This document shows, in pieces, positions 1 through 11,285 of a stretch of DNA of 64,000 nt (its first letter is position 1; the number at the start of each line of letters is the position of its first letter). The position numbers and the translations under genes are program-made. Origin of the DNA: Microglena sp. YARC (Eukaryota > Chlorophyta > Chlorophyceae > Chlamydomonadales > Chlamydomonadaceae); assembly GCA_022414725.1 (NCBI GenBank), contig CM039463.1, forward strand, positions 26,063,205-26,127,204, given 5' to 3'. Under the pieces are notes generated by a model, which searched no databases, had not been told where the DNA came from, and worked only from the letters and a program-made list of their open reading frames with translations.

Positions 1-328
1 CTTCACCCAAACCAAAACAGCATGCTTGTTTCGTCCTGCCCCCTTGTAAACAGAGGCTAAAGAGTAAAAGGGCAAAACATTCCTTGGTGTGCCAGAGATT
101 TAAATGCTGCACCAACAATTTTTTGCGTACACACGTCAATGTATCCTTGCATACCCAAGTCCAAATACTCCTTATTGCTCAACCTTCACCCTTGGGAGAT
201 ATCCGCAAGCCTGGGTAGGCATCCCCTATCATCCTTCTCATCTGCCCATCCACAAGTAAACAGGGCCATGTTCTATAAGGAGGAAGACGCACGAGATGAA
301 AATAGCGGCAACATATGTTACCCGCCAA

Positions 329-560
329 TTTTCATTAAACAGTCCTATTGGTACCCTCACCACCCTCCACATTTCACCGATGCCAACAGCGACATGTGCA
401 ACCCAACAGTTTTCATTAACCAGTCTGTAGGCACCCTCGCCGCCCTACACATCCCACCAATGTCAACAACAACATGTGTAACCCACCAGTTTTCATTAAA
501 CAGTCCAGTAGGCACCCTCGCCGACCTAGACATCTCATCGAAAGGGACCACAGTGGCTAA
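329..560. repeat. 81-bp tandem repeat, about three units
   Basis: The block TTTTCATTAAACAGTC recurs at about 329, 410 and 490, followed each time by GGCACCCTCGCC(G)-like sequence and a CAACATGTG-like segment. The period is 80-81 bp, so a reading frame stays open across it on both strands. I treat that openness as a by-product of the period rather than as a gene. Confidence 0.7.
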
Positions 561-1030
561 TGGAGAGCGGTATGACGTGTCAGCCCACGACTTGAGCCAT
601 GCGTTTCGACCTTGGATGGGGGTGACCATGCCCTCTTGACCAGCTCTAACGAAGCGCCCTGTGGGTGTGTTCAGCAGCAGCAAGTGACGCAGCCAAGGCT
701 GGGAGACTGCCTGCCTCCGCTCATTGAACACCCACTTGGACTCTTCGCTACCTGTACTTTTGTACAGTCAATAGGTAGCCAATCAGGCTACAATTCCTTG
801 CCCAACATCATATAATCAGTCTAAACTACCATAAGGGACAACCTTCAAAGAACACCCACTTGGACTACTCACTACCAGTGTATTTATGGCAGAACATGGA
901 ACAATGATACCAGGGCAAGCAGTACAAATGCATCAAAATAAATTTGGCTAATATCAACTAGGGAGGTCAGATTTTGAGTATTTTTCTAATCTGTTCCATG
1001 CTACGCCTAGAAGCTTATCATGAGCTTGTG

Positions 1031-1140
1031 GTGATGATGATGATGATGATGATGACGATGATGATCACATTTTTCCTGGTGCCCTACTGGAAGTAATTGT
1101 GCCCGCAGCCTGACAAAGTCAAGGGAGATTTATGAACATC
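1031..1140 (-). repeat. SINE-like dispersed repeat with (CAT)n tail, copy 1
   Basis: Read on the minus strand, this copy has CCCTTGACTTTGTCAGGCTG, then a GGGCACCAGGAAAAA block, and ends in a (CAT)n run (GATGATG on the plus strand). The same body occurs at 3045, 4870 and 10335. A constant body ending in a simple-repeat tail suggests retroposition, but I see no clear pol III boxes in it. Confidence 0.6.
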
Positions 1141-1395
1141 ACAAACATCACGAACGGAGCCACCCATTCAAACTCTAGAACAACTGACGTCAATAATGGA
1201 CAAGTTCTCAGTATCATATCTGTCTACTTCTAGGCTGGAAGAAATCCCAATTTAATGTCAACACGGAAGTTGTTGTGTGTGGGCTTTGTCTTCGGTCAAC
1301 ATGACCATATAATGAGTGAATGACTGATTGAATGAATGGAAAATTTGATGGATGAATGGATTAACGAACGAATGGATGGATGAATGAATAATGGA

Positions 1396-1536
1396 TAGGG
1401 AACGGCAATATGATATCATATGATATCCTATGCTGCCGGCAGTCTGACTAGGCTGAAGTTACCATTTACATAATTTTTATGATTTCATATGATATTATAC
1501 TTGCCATAGGTCAACATCATATGATATGCTGTTACC
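1396..1536. mobile_element. Palindromic TAGGGAACGGC inverted-repeat element, copy 1
   Basis: It starts TAGGGAACGGCAATATGATATC, carries the shared core AGTCTGACTAGGCTGAAGTT and ends in ATCATATGATATGC. Four further copies lie at 32448, 44364, 45146 and 48953. The right end here is degenerate, so the boundary is approximate. Confidence 0.6.
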
Positions 1537-3044
1537 AAATAATGAATAAATGAATGAATGAATATCAAAGTATCAACCCCAATCTCACCTAGCAGCAGCT
1601 CACGAGATAATGAATTCATCAAATGGTTAAATTCTCCTTTCTCTCTTTTATCGTTTGGCCAATTTTTTATTTGCCACATGCCACCTCCAACCAGCACTAC
1701 CGCAGACGTACTGCTTCTGTCGGTGCCGTTCATCTCAATGGTTTTGGCTTGTAACGTTTGGGCAAGCCTCTTGACCTCCCTCGCAGTGTCCATGTATTTG
1801 GGGGCCCACACAAAGATAACCTCAAGCAAGGGATCCTCACAGTTCCCCAAATCTGCAATCAGTAATCAGCAGGTTCCATCATCAATCATACTGGTATCTC
1901 TGGTGTCTCTGGCAATCAGTATATAACATGACACATATACCCACACCCTTTCAATCAGTACATAGCGGTACCGAGATACACATGCCCACACCCTTTCAAT
2001 CAGTACATAGCGGTACAGACACACATATGCCCACACCCTTACAATCAGTATATAGTGTGATACATTGCCCACACCGACCTCCACCCCCCCTCCCCCCCCA
2101 CACACCACACACCGTGTATACCTTGGTCACTGCTGCAGCCTTGGACAGCGCCTATGGAGCTATTCCACCACGACACAAGGGTGTCTGATCTTCTGGTGAC
2201 CTCGAGGCTGTCTCGAGTGTTGTACAAGCGGTACTGGCAGTGGCTGTGATGTGTGCTGCACAAAGAAATTAAGAGATGTCACAGGAGAACGCTAAATCGA
2301 ATGAATAATACAAAACAAAATCGAATTCTGTCACAAGCCAAATCAGAATAAGATTGAGTCCTAGAAGGATGCCAAATCAAATGCATTATATACAAATCAG
2401 CTAAACAGAAACATCCTCACATGCTGTACGGGCGAGAAGAAAGTGCTAAGTGGAAGCGACAATAATACAATAATCTTGAGTAGATAATTGATCATATATG
2501 TATGTATGTATGTATGTATATATATAATAAACTCGCACACGCAGGTCATCAACATGACTCACATGTCAATCATGTAGCTATCGCCACGGGACAAGGTAAC
2601 GAGACGCCAGAACAGCTGACGAGCCATGCTGCAGAGGAGGGGACAGATAGAGCAATCAGCGTATGCATTTACTGGCTTGTTTGAAGATAAGGGTTAATAG
2701 ACCAGTGCACATTAGCATTGATCCATATGACTGGTGCTACTGATCCATATGACTGGTGCTAATGAGCTGCATGGTGGCTGAGGTTGGACAAGTGTGAGCC
2801 GCACAGCACTCCCACTTTGGAAGGTCGGTCCGCGAAAAATTGCAGTTGCGAGCACCCCCACCCGATTACAGAGGCAAAGATTGCGTACCTCTAAAGTGGT
2901 ACAAAGCTTGCGAGGGGCTGCTCGTGACTCAACGCGCCCAAAATGTTAATCGAGGCCCAGCGTATTACCCGTAATACACGCCCAGGTGGAACAACAGAGG
3001 GCAGTGCATGCGATGTGTGGCATATTCACAACATGTGTTTGTTC

Positions 3045-3660
3045 ATGATGCTCATAAGCCCCCCTTGACTTTGTCAAGCTTCGGGAACATTTGGAGTCCA
3101 TTAGGGCACCAGGAAAATTTAACCATCATCATCATCATCATCATCACCATCAATAACCTCCTGCTCCTCATCAACGTCATCATCATCATCATCAAAATTC
3201 TTCTCCTCCTCCATCTCATCATCGCCAACCTCCTCCTCCTCCTCCTCCTCCTCATCATCAACATCACTCTGATCATCCTCATCAACATCCTCCTCCTCCT
3301 CCTCCTCCTCATCTACATTATTCTCATCCTAATAAACACCCCCCTCCCCCTCCCTCTCCTCCCCCTCCTCCTCCACCCCATCATTATCAACACCCCCCTC
3401 CACCTCATCATCGTCCTCCTCGTCCACTTCATCATCATCAACATCCTCCTCCTCAAGATCGTCCTCATACTCTTCCTCATCACCATTCTGATCATCCTCA
3501 TCAACATCCTCCTCCACCTCATCATCATCATCATCAGCAGCAGCAACATCCTCTTCCACCTCATCAGCATCAGCATCCTCCTCCTCCTCCTCCACATCAT
3601 CATCAGCATCATCAACACCATCCTCCTCCTCCTCCTCAACCTCATCATCAGGTGATCCAG
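3045..3660 (+). repeat. SINE-like repeat copy 2 with greatly expanded CAT/CCT tail
   Basis: The body (CCCCCTTGACTTTGTCAAGC ... GGGCACCAGGAAAA) spans about 3055-3120. It is followed by about 540 bp of interleaved CAT, CTC and CCT triplets up to 3660. In the other copies the tail is only 20-40 bp. All frames are open for long distances because of the triplet period, giving Leu/Ile, Met/Arg or Asp/Glu homopolymer-like products. I do not call these genes. Confidence 0.65.
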
Positions 3661-4869
3661 CAATTCACCGGTGCTTAAGAGTTAGGCCTGAAACTTGCTG
3701 GTGTCAATCATAGAAGACAAGATACCTCCAGTCATCCATCTGATTGTTGCATGGGTGGACACATACACAGAGCGCAATGAGAGGCGCCAATGTTTCTATG
3801 TTGGGCTATGCATGACAACTTCCAGCCAGCTCCACTAGCAAGCCACAGGGTGAAGCCTAACGCTTTCAGGTGCGTTGGAATGCTTGTCATGTCATCTTCA
3901 GGTTTGGCCCAAAGGAGCGTAAAGGGAGCTGACTAGAAACTGCTATGCGTAGCCCAATAGAAACAATGAGAGGCGCACGTACCTGTCCCCAATCATCACC
4001 AGTCGCCGAGTGTTGTGGTTTTTTGCCAGGCAGTGCGCAAACGAGCGGATCCCGTAGTGGTGCAGTCTGCAGTCCTTGGTCATGAATGTTGGCACTGCAT
4101 GCAAGTCAGTGCAGGAAGAGCTTTCTTGATACGAATAGGATTCACATGCCTTGGGTTTCAGGTAAGGAGCTGGCAAACACACATTTTGGCAGTTAAGGAA
4201 CTGGTCATTATACAGTATTTGACATCATGACATACAGTATACATGATTATACATTATGTATTTATGTGACACCACGATATAATGAACTACATTATGCAAT
4301 ATTTGACATCATGACATATATTACTCAATATTTGACACCATGACATCATGAAAAACATCAGCACTTATTTGACATCATTATTTGACGTACATTATACATT
4401 ATTTGACACCATGACATACATTATACATTACGCATAATGTGACATTATTTGACATCATGAGGTTGCATACCACAGTGGAAGCCACCTGTGTTTCTGCCTT
4501 TCTGCCTAGGAGCTGTCTAGAAGCTGCTGCATGTACCCCAGAATAGAAGCAGTCGAAAATGTCCTTCAGTAGTTACCCTTTCACCGCACTTATCAAGCCT
4601 CAACCAATTTGGATCTCGACAGAAATGCGTATTATGGTGAGATATGTTTCTAACGTCAAAAAACCACATGCGTACGTGGACAAAACCCGACATAAATAAG
4701 GGGACCATTAGCCGTTTGTCAAACAATGGAATCTTTGTGGGTCACTTCACTGAGTGTTTGTAAACTGCCCCTCCACATAACCAAACATGACATTTAATCA
4801 TTTGAGGTTGGGTGAGTGCCGTCAGCCTATTTGACTAACCCCCATACACGAGGACATGGAAGATGCACC

Positions 4870-4965
4870 AGATAAGTCCACCTTGACTCCGTCAAGCTAC
4901 GGGCACATTTGGATTCTAGTTGGGCACCAGGAAAAACGCAATCATCATCATCATCATCATCATCA
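4870..4965 (+). repeat. SINE-like repeat copy 3
   Basis: It carries CCTTGACTCCGTCAAGCTAC, ACATTTGGATTCTAGTTGGG, CACCAGGAAAAA and then (ATC)n. It directly abuts the end of the minus-strand open frame at 4963-5766, whose stop codon is supplied by the TGATGATG run of the tail. Confidence 0.6.
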
Positions 4966-5766
4966 GGTTTCAGCGCCCAGTGCGAGGTACTCACTGTCAT
5001 CCCATTCTCCGTCTTCAATCTGCTCGGACCTGCAGCAGTACTCTTCACATGAGGGTGGCGAAGAAGATGATGTTTCCCCCCCTCCCTCAGTCTTGCCTCG
5101 AGTACTGTCACCGGCCTCAAGCAGCACATTTGTGTATGTGCCTGAATCTGCTACGACGCATGAGCTGTTGTGACGCAGCATCAGTGCCTCCACGGTAGTG
5201 CCACCGCAATTACTAGGGTGATGAGAATCGGGCATGCCGGCTGCAGCGCTATGAGAAGCCATCACTCCGTGGCTGCTTGAATGTTGATGACGGAGAAGGA
5301 AGGAACTTGCTGCCTTAGTAGCTAAAGCGACAGCGTGGGAGACATTACCATTAAAACAAAGTGCGACAGAACTGCACCCATCTCCATCACCTAAATTGGT
5401 TGCTCCTGCTTCTGCTTCTGGTGCCGAGGCGGAGGCGGAGGTAGCGTTAGCGGAGGAGTTATCATGCGTTTGGCGCCAATGAGGAGGCACAATTGAGGTG
5501 CAGTATGAGCCAGTGGGATTTGTTGAGACATCATCTTGGTTTGTTGGGTATAAGAGGCTACCAGCGATGAGACACACAGCGGCTTTACCATCTATAGAGT
5601 AGTTGCGCTGCGAGGGCATGCTGATGTGGACATGCTGCCTTTCGCCACAAGTCCCATCATAGCAGAGGCACGTCGAGGAGGGATGGAACTGGAGAAGGGT
5701 CTGGACAGCAAAAAGAAGTGTGCAGGAGCAGCTCCAGAGCAGCAGAAAGAACGCTGCAGTCAGCAT
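4963..5766 (-). CDS. Hypothetical protein with signal-peptide-like N-terminus, possibly one exon
   Basis: This is an open frame of 267 codons with an ATG at 5766. Residues 1-25 are strongly hydrophobic (MLTAAFFLLLWSCSCTLLFA...), like a signal peptide or anchor. The rest is Ser/Ala/His rich with scattered cysteines (CLCYDGTCGE near 32-42, CEEYCC near 240) and several N-x-S/T sites, which would fit a secreted glycoprotein. The frame ends where a CAT-tailed dispersed repeat begins, and that repeat supplies the stop. The original coding region may therefore have continued further, or this may be an internal exon: an AG acceptor lies at the start (CTGACTGCAG). No family was recognised. A real gene is plausible but unproven. 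Confidence 0.3.
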   Translation of the reverse strand: MLTAAFFLLLWSCSCTLLFAVQTLLQFHPSSTCLCYDGTCGERQHVHISMPSQRNYSIDGKAAVCLIAGSLLYPTNQDDVSTNPTGSYCTSIVPPHWRQTHDNSSANATSASASAPEAEAGATNLGDGDGCSSVALCFNGNVSHAVALATKAASSFLLRHQHSSSHGVMASHSAAAGMPDSHHPSNCGGTTVEALMLRHNSSCVVADSGTYTNVLLEAGDSTRGKTEGGGETSSSSPPSCEEYCCRSEQIEDGEWDDSEYLALGAET

Positions 5767-8700
5767 ACCTTCATGTCACAGGTAGGTGCAGGAGCAACCT
5801 AGGCTACAAAGGAGGTAAGCCAGGAAAAGGGGGGGGGGGGGGGGGGGGGGGGAATCAGTGGAGGGTAGGCTACGGAAGCAAGGGGGAGGGGGGGGAGGGG
5901 GGGGCAGTGGAGGGTAGGCTACATAAGCGGGAGGGACACGCTATTTAGGGCGGGCTATGTAAGCGGGGGTGGGATGAGGGAGAAGCGATTGAGGGTAGGC
6001 TACATATAGCTATGAGTACCAGAACTAGGTTGCTCCTGCACCTACCTGTGTATCTGAACATGCAGGACAGCATGAATGAAATATTGGATCAAGCTGGGAT
6101 GAGGCATATTTTGATCAGAGTTATGTCTTGAACGCTGATGCTACTGTCGACGAGCAGCCTTAACAGGCTAGAGGCATTTAAACAAGTTCAAGTTCATGCA
6201 TGGCAGGATATGTTCCGTTGGGTGCCGCGGTTGTATGGTGGTTGGTTGGATTGCAGGATACATAAATACAGGAGATTAATCTGATTTGTATTGACTAGAG
6301 CAAAGCATCCCTTGGGGAGGAGGGACGGGAGATGCATGTGGTCAAACAACATACTTGCAGCGGTACACTCGTATGCATGGAGAGGCTGGCATGTCTAAAT
6401 AGCTACAGGGTTCTGTTGACATGCACCAAGCTGACTGCATGAGCATATTCTCACAATCACATGCATTCAGGCAGACACACACACGTGGTTGAGCAGAGAT
6501 CCGAGGTCTGTCAGTTCTCCCCCATACAATTGGAGGCAACCCTCGGCTCGGGTTTTACAAACAAAACAAGTGATGAGCCATCAGGTGAAAACGTGCAGCC
6601 CCTGGAGCATGTGCCTTGCTTTATGGTTACCTTGGGCCAGTTTCCCTGCTACTTGTTCATTGTGCATCGAGCATTGAGCTATCTATTTGAAAAAAAGAAC
6701 CTACGAGATAAGCAGTCTGCAGCCTACACATGTTTCCCCCAGTCTATGGCCATCTGTGCATATCTAAGCATCACAATATCCAAGCTCCCAAGCTAGCTGG
6801 TAGCAGTGATGCACTATATCATGCATGTCACGAAATCGTAATCATAACAAGAATGTAATGAACTAATGATTCAAATATGTATATAAGATCACCTGATAAT
6901 GACGTCTGTTTATTGTGGTCTGGACTCCCAGATGCAAAAGCGGTCCCCCTTGGCCTCTTAAGGCTCATCGGTGTTGCATCTCCAGCACATGTAGGCGGTG
7001 ATGTTGATGGGCCTGGGAGGGGTGGGGTGTGGGTGGGTAAGTGCGGGTTGGGGGAGGGGGAGGGGTGTGTGTGTGTGGGGTGGAGTGGGGGGTGGGTGGG
7101 GGGGGGGGGTATCCAGGCAGAGTGCCCTGTGAATGCATGAGTGGGTTCAATGAGACTCAAAAATGTGTGCATGGGTCCAGGAAAAAATACATCCTAACAC
7201 CAATGCAAGCATTGCATCCATCCATCCACAACACTGCATGGGCCACGGCCAAAATCAAGGCTCCGCCTCAGTCCATTAGATCTATCAAGATTTACACATT
7301 AACCAGACATGCACCGCCCACAGTGACGGAGTGCCCGTGTACCTTCCCCTGGGGCTGCTGAAGCGGGCCCTTCTTTCGTTGCTGTCCACAGCTTCGCTAT
7401 GGCTTTCTTACAACTGTCCACCCCTTTTTCCCCAGGGCATTAAAGGCCTCTTCCTGAATACAGTAGGCGTCTGAATTATCATAGGCCAACATGGGGTTTG
7501 AGCAAAAATTGGCCTCGTACATGTTCAAGGTTTCAAAATAAGTACAAAAAGGCTGCAGTGCGGTATATCAATTGATCTATGCAAGCTTGTAAGTCCGTTT
7601 CAGCTTTCGAATTGATGGATGCTGAAATGTGAAGGGCATTGGGCGCACTATAGAGTAAAGAATGCAATATTTTGCTAGTATGTTGAGAAAGATCAAAGAA
7701 GTGTCCAAATCATGCTATTAAATACCCTCTCCAAGTTTTATAATTGTTACAGTGATAGCATCTGAGCGAGGATCGAAAAATTGACTGTGAGGCGGTGATA
7801 GCCTCTCCAATTAAATATGGTAGTGCACTGTCTGCGTGCCACTTATCTATTTGAATTCAGTAGATCTGATCATCTGAAGTTGACAGTTGCTGACTAGGCC
7901 AAAACCCCTGAAAACCTATCTCACTGCATTGTGCATCATGCATTCATGCACCCAATGTGAAGTGGCTTCTATATAAAATTTCCATGCGTACAAGTACAAC
8001 TCAAAATCAGCTTCTTTTGTTTACCAATGTTGAATCTACCTCGAGCCCTGAAATGAAACCTCCGGGAATCCCTACTCGTCCCGACGACCCTGCAGACTGG
8101 ACCTTGCATTCTTCCGATGCGATCTAAAAGCTAAGTACAGCGCTGCGCACAACAATTTATTTACAGAAGTTGCCGTTGTTCAACATAGCCGAAACCGGAT
8201 TGGAAAGAAAGCAGCCTGTCAGCCCCGAAACCTACCATTACGGGAATCCCTACTCGTCCCTGCAGACTGGACCATGCATGCTCCCGAGTCCCGACGCGAT
8301 ATGAAAGCTAAGAACAGCGCTGCGCACAACAATTGATTAATAGAAGTTGCCGCTGTTCAACAGAGCGAGAGAACTTTGTATTGTACCGGTGGGATTCCCA
8401 CACTGTGGTCGGATTATGTTCAGTCAAATATAAATCCTGCAGCGCCCCATCGCATGTGATGCTCGTCCGGCTTTGGCTCACATTATAACTATAGGCATCT
8501 CAGGGAGGTTGTAGCCTTTCTCCTCGTGCACTGCCCATGCTTTAGAACAGCTTTATAATCAACCATGGCTTCCAAGATCTAGTCAGCCACTGTCCAAACC
8601 CTAAATCCTGGCTCCTGAGCTCTTGTAAGTCTGAGGGACCGAGACGCTGTAAGCCTAGCTTTGACGAAATGGAATCAGACTCGTGAGGCTCAAGATTTCA

Positions 8701-9604
8701 ACTTGGGATGATCGGCAAGTTTATTCGGAATTGTTGACGAAGATAATGGTGGTATCTGACATGCAGCTTCCGGCAGTAGTTGGGTAGAAGCGTGCCAGCT
8801 CATGCAAGTTTCGAAGTCGAAGCTAGAAAATTGCCCCGCTTCTCTTGTTTATTCGCCTCGAAGAGTGCCTGTGAGGAGCTCCCGAGGGCAGTGACATCGG
8901 CCGATGCATCGGGGTTCATTTCAATTGGGCGTGCCCGTCCCCCCCCACCTACCTACTCGCCCCCCTGGCCCCAAATATTATTATTACAATTGCCAGGCCG
9001 ACCCGTCTACATGAGCTGGTTTATAGCAGAAGTTAAATTGACTGTATTGGAGTGTTGGTCCGCGGTCCCACGGGTCAGGAAAAGGAAACAAATGGCCCGG
9101 GGAATTATAATGCCAGGGACACAGTTGGATCGGATGATCCAGAGAATGGAAAAACGCGAACAACTCAGACCCTTCGCTTGCGATTTGCTGCCATACCATG
9201 ATTTGTATCGAACTCATCATTGCATCGAACTCGTCATTGCATCGAACTCATCATCGCATCGAACTCATGCGTCGGAATATTTCTGGTGGCCTGCCTCTGC
9301 CCCAATTTTCAAAATCGAACAGCGTAACCGTAAGTATTAGCCGGTCTAACTTCCTTCGAGCATTCATCTCTCTTCTTCCCTCATCTCATTACCAGCTGCT
9401 GCCCTGGCATTACAGGTTGCAATAGCCTCCTACATGTCCTGCGAAAGTTGCGATTTTACTGATTAACCCCCAACGTCCCTTGATTATTTCGCGCCACAGC
9501 CAGCTTACTAATTATTCCCGCTCGACCCAGGATAGCTGAGTTAGGTGCTTGCTACCTACACATCGGCTACATCTTGGAAGGGACGATAACAATCTCACGC
9601 TACC
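5767..9604. other. Intergenic region upstream of the 9.6-kb gene
   Basis: I see no gene I can defend. The region holds a G-run (about 5829-5851), repeats of GGAGGGTAGGCTAC around 5860-6005, a G/T-rich low-complexity stretch at 7010-7115, a 178-bp tandem duplication at about 8046-8370, and four short GCATCGAACTCATCATT-type repeats at about 9205-9268. The last part (9500-9604) presumably includes the 5' leader and promoter of the downstream gene. I see no clear TATA box. Confidence 0.5.
8046..8370. repeat. 178-bp tandem duplication
   Basis: Two diverged copies begin near 8046 and 8223. Both contain GGGAATCCCTACTCGTCC, CTGCAGACTGGACC, AAAGCTAAG and CAGCGCTGCGCACAACAATT, in the same order and 178 bp apart. 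Confidence 0.75.
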
Positions 9605-10150
9605 ATGCGTGAACGTGCTCGCTGCATTCCAAAGTTTCTACCGGCGGATAGCTACCATCAGCAACAGCAGCTGCCAACATGTGTGAGAGGGTCGGCAATA
9701 CTGGCTCAAGGCTACCAGGTTCCGAAGCAGCCAGCCGGGGAAGGTGCATGGGCTCAGAGAGAAAGAACACCAGCTGGAGTTGTCCCTAACAGTGTAGCAT
9801 CAAGAGTGAAGAAGCTTGTTGCAGACCCACAGCCAGCAGGTGGTGGCAACAAGATGGCTGGGCTAGGAGGAGCAAGCAACGATATTAAAGCAAAAGACCA
9901 AGTGCGTAAGCAGCCTCTACCTGGAGCTCCGGCACCCAAGTCAGATAGAGCTAGCAAGTATGGGTCACCTGGTTTAGCAGCTGGGCTTGAGCTTGGCGGT
10001 GGAGATGTGCAAGAAGTTATATCTACCCACAGGGCTTCTGGGTGTAGTCCCAGAGGTAGCATCGCTGCTGAGCTAGCAGGATACAGCTGGCTGGAAGACA
10101 AAGAACACGGGCCATTTCATGAAGCAGTGTGCTTTGAATCTCCCAACCAG
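9605..10150 (+). CDS. Exon 1 of disordered Ser/Pro/Gln-rich protein (1297 residues in total)
   Basis: It encodes residues 1-182, starting at ATG 9605. The splice donor is CCAG|GTGCAG at 10150/10151, phase 0, and the open frame closes nine bases later, so splicing is required. The segment is low complexity and basic, with a short Gln run (HQQQQLP). Joining 9605-10150, 10847-10950 and 11286-14529 gives one uninterrupted 1298-codon frame. I recognise no enzymatic domain. The first intron is 696 bp. Confidence 0.6.
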
Positions 10151-10334
10151 GTGCAGCATTAGCTATGTTTGTCGTTCTTGTACAAGCCTGTACGGAAGAC
10201 CCTTGGGTTTACGGTGGTTGGTCTGAACAGCTTTACCTGGACCAATCCCATGTACTGTTGAGTTGCATCCATAGGCATACACATCTGTAGACACTTGCCC
10301 AATTTTTCACTTGACAGTTTGGCACATAAATGTT

Positions 10335-10425
10335 TCGTGATGATCATAAGTTCCCCTTGATTCCGTCTGGCTGCAGGCACATTTGGAGTCAAGTAGGGCA
10401 CCATTACAAATGTCATCATCATAAC
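10335..10425 (+). repeat. SINE-like repeat copy 4 inside intron 1
   Basis: It contains GATCATAAGTTCCCCTTGATTCCG, CACATTTGGAGTCAAGTAGGG and a short CATCATCAT end. It shares the body of the copies at 1031, 3045 and 4870, and lies in intron 1 of the 9.6-14.5 kb gene. Confidence 0.6.
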
Positions 10426-10846
10426 ATGTATGAATGGCCGGCGTCAGATTGCTCCATAGCCTTGTTGGTTAGTCCATCTCTTAAAGAGTAGCATGCCTTG
10501 CAGTCCTTTGGTTATTACAAGATTGTTTCTCGCCCTTTCATCCCACCCAGACTACCTAAGGCTGTCTGCAATTGCTTCAATGCGAGAGCTTCAAAATATA
10601 CTTTCAAACAAGATTTTTACACTACTATCTTTCATAGTCATTTGACGGATGTCAGTGTAGGAATTTCTCTGCCTTTCGTTTTGAATCTTCAGTGGCGCTG
10701 GTTTGTGCATTGGGTCCCTCACTTCCTGGGGTGAAAATCCGTTCAATACAAATTAAAAAGTGGTCTGCAAGGCTGTTGACTGAATCCTCTTCTCCCATCC
10801 TCACAATTGTCCCTCACCTCCCTGCCCAACCCTCGATTGATTGCAG

Positions 10847-10950
10847 CAGCGCACACTGAGCCATCACGATGCTGCTGAAGAAGAGGCCGGAGTCGATTGG
10901 GGCTGCTTCTTCAACAGTCCTGGCTGTCAGATGCGTTCTCCTCCCTACGA
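10847..10950 (+). CDS. Exon 2 of disordered Ser/Pro/Gln-rich protein
   Basis: This is a 104-bp exon between GATTGCAG|CAGCGC and CTACGA|GTAAGT. Only frame 0 is open (the other two hit TGA at once), which matches the phase of exon 1. The product includes an acidic patch (DAAEEEAGVDWG) and the segment FFNSPGCQMRSPPYE, whose SP motifs match the style of exon 3. The exon ends in phase 2. Confidence 0.6.
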
Positions 10951-11285
10951 GTAAGTACAGACTTCCAAGGGGGATGTAATATGAAACAGTTGCAAATGGG
11001 AAAAGGAAGGTCCACACACAGGCTCAGGAGGTGGTTGCTTTGATTTTATACTTCTATCAGCCTTCAGGCAACTCGTAATACTTGTCTCCTACATGTGCCG
11101 AGTGCCTGCTTGTGCCGTAAATATGCTGACTGCTACTTGACTTGTGTTGTCTTCTCCCAACAATACCCAATCCTGGCGCAAGTATGTGAAGCTCTGATCC
11201 ATGGGCACCAAGACATAGATCACTGGTAAGAATCACGTCTCTTCTACCCTTCCCTAACTCAGTGCGACTCGTATTTTGTCCACAG

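Larger units (their letters stand above)
1..4862. other. Non-coding, repeat-bearing region
   Basis: I see no convincing gene here. The open frames are short, lack family resemblance and overlap tandem or simple repeats. The stretch holds an 81-bp tandem repeat (about 329-535), a GATGAT-tailed dispersed repeat (about 1031-1140), a palindromic inverted-repeat element (about 1396-1536), a long CAT/CCT tract (3120-3660) and fragments of the AGCTTTTC family near 3815-3960 and 4490-4540. Around 4200-4455 there is an AT-rich run of degenerate 'ATTTGACATCATGACATACATTATA' type units. Confidence 0.6.

Noticed and set aside
3052..3663. Long open frames giving Leu/Ile-rich, Arg/Met-rich and Asp/Glu-rich proteins
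   Set aside because: All arise from one CAT/CTC triplet tract that keeps every frame open. There is no non-repetitive coding sequence on either side.
5391..5591. Minus-strand frame overlapping the 4963-5766 frame
   Set aside because: It is a shadow of the longer frame, which has the better start and signal-like N-terminus.
8780..9340. 186-codon frame upstream of the 9.6-kb gene
   Set aside because: No domain, composition like non-coding DNA, and it runs through a short CATCGAACTCAT tandem repeat. A 5' exon is not excluded but not supported.
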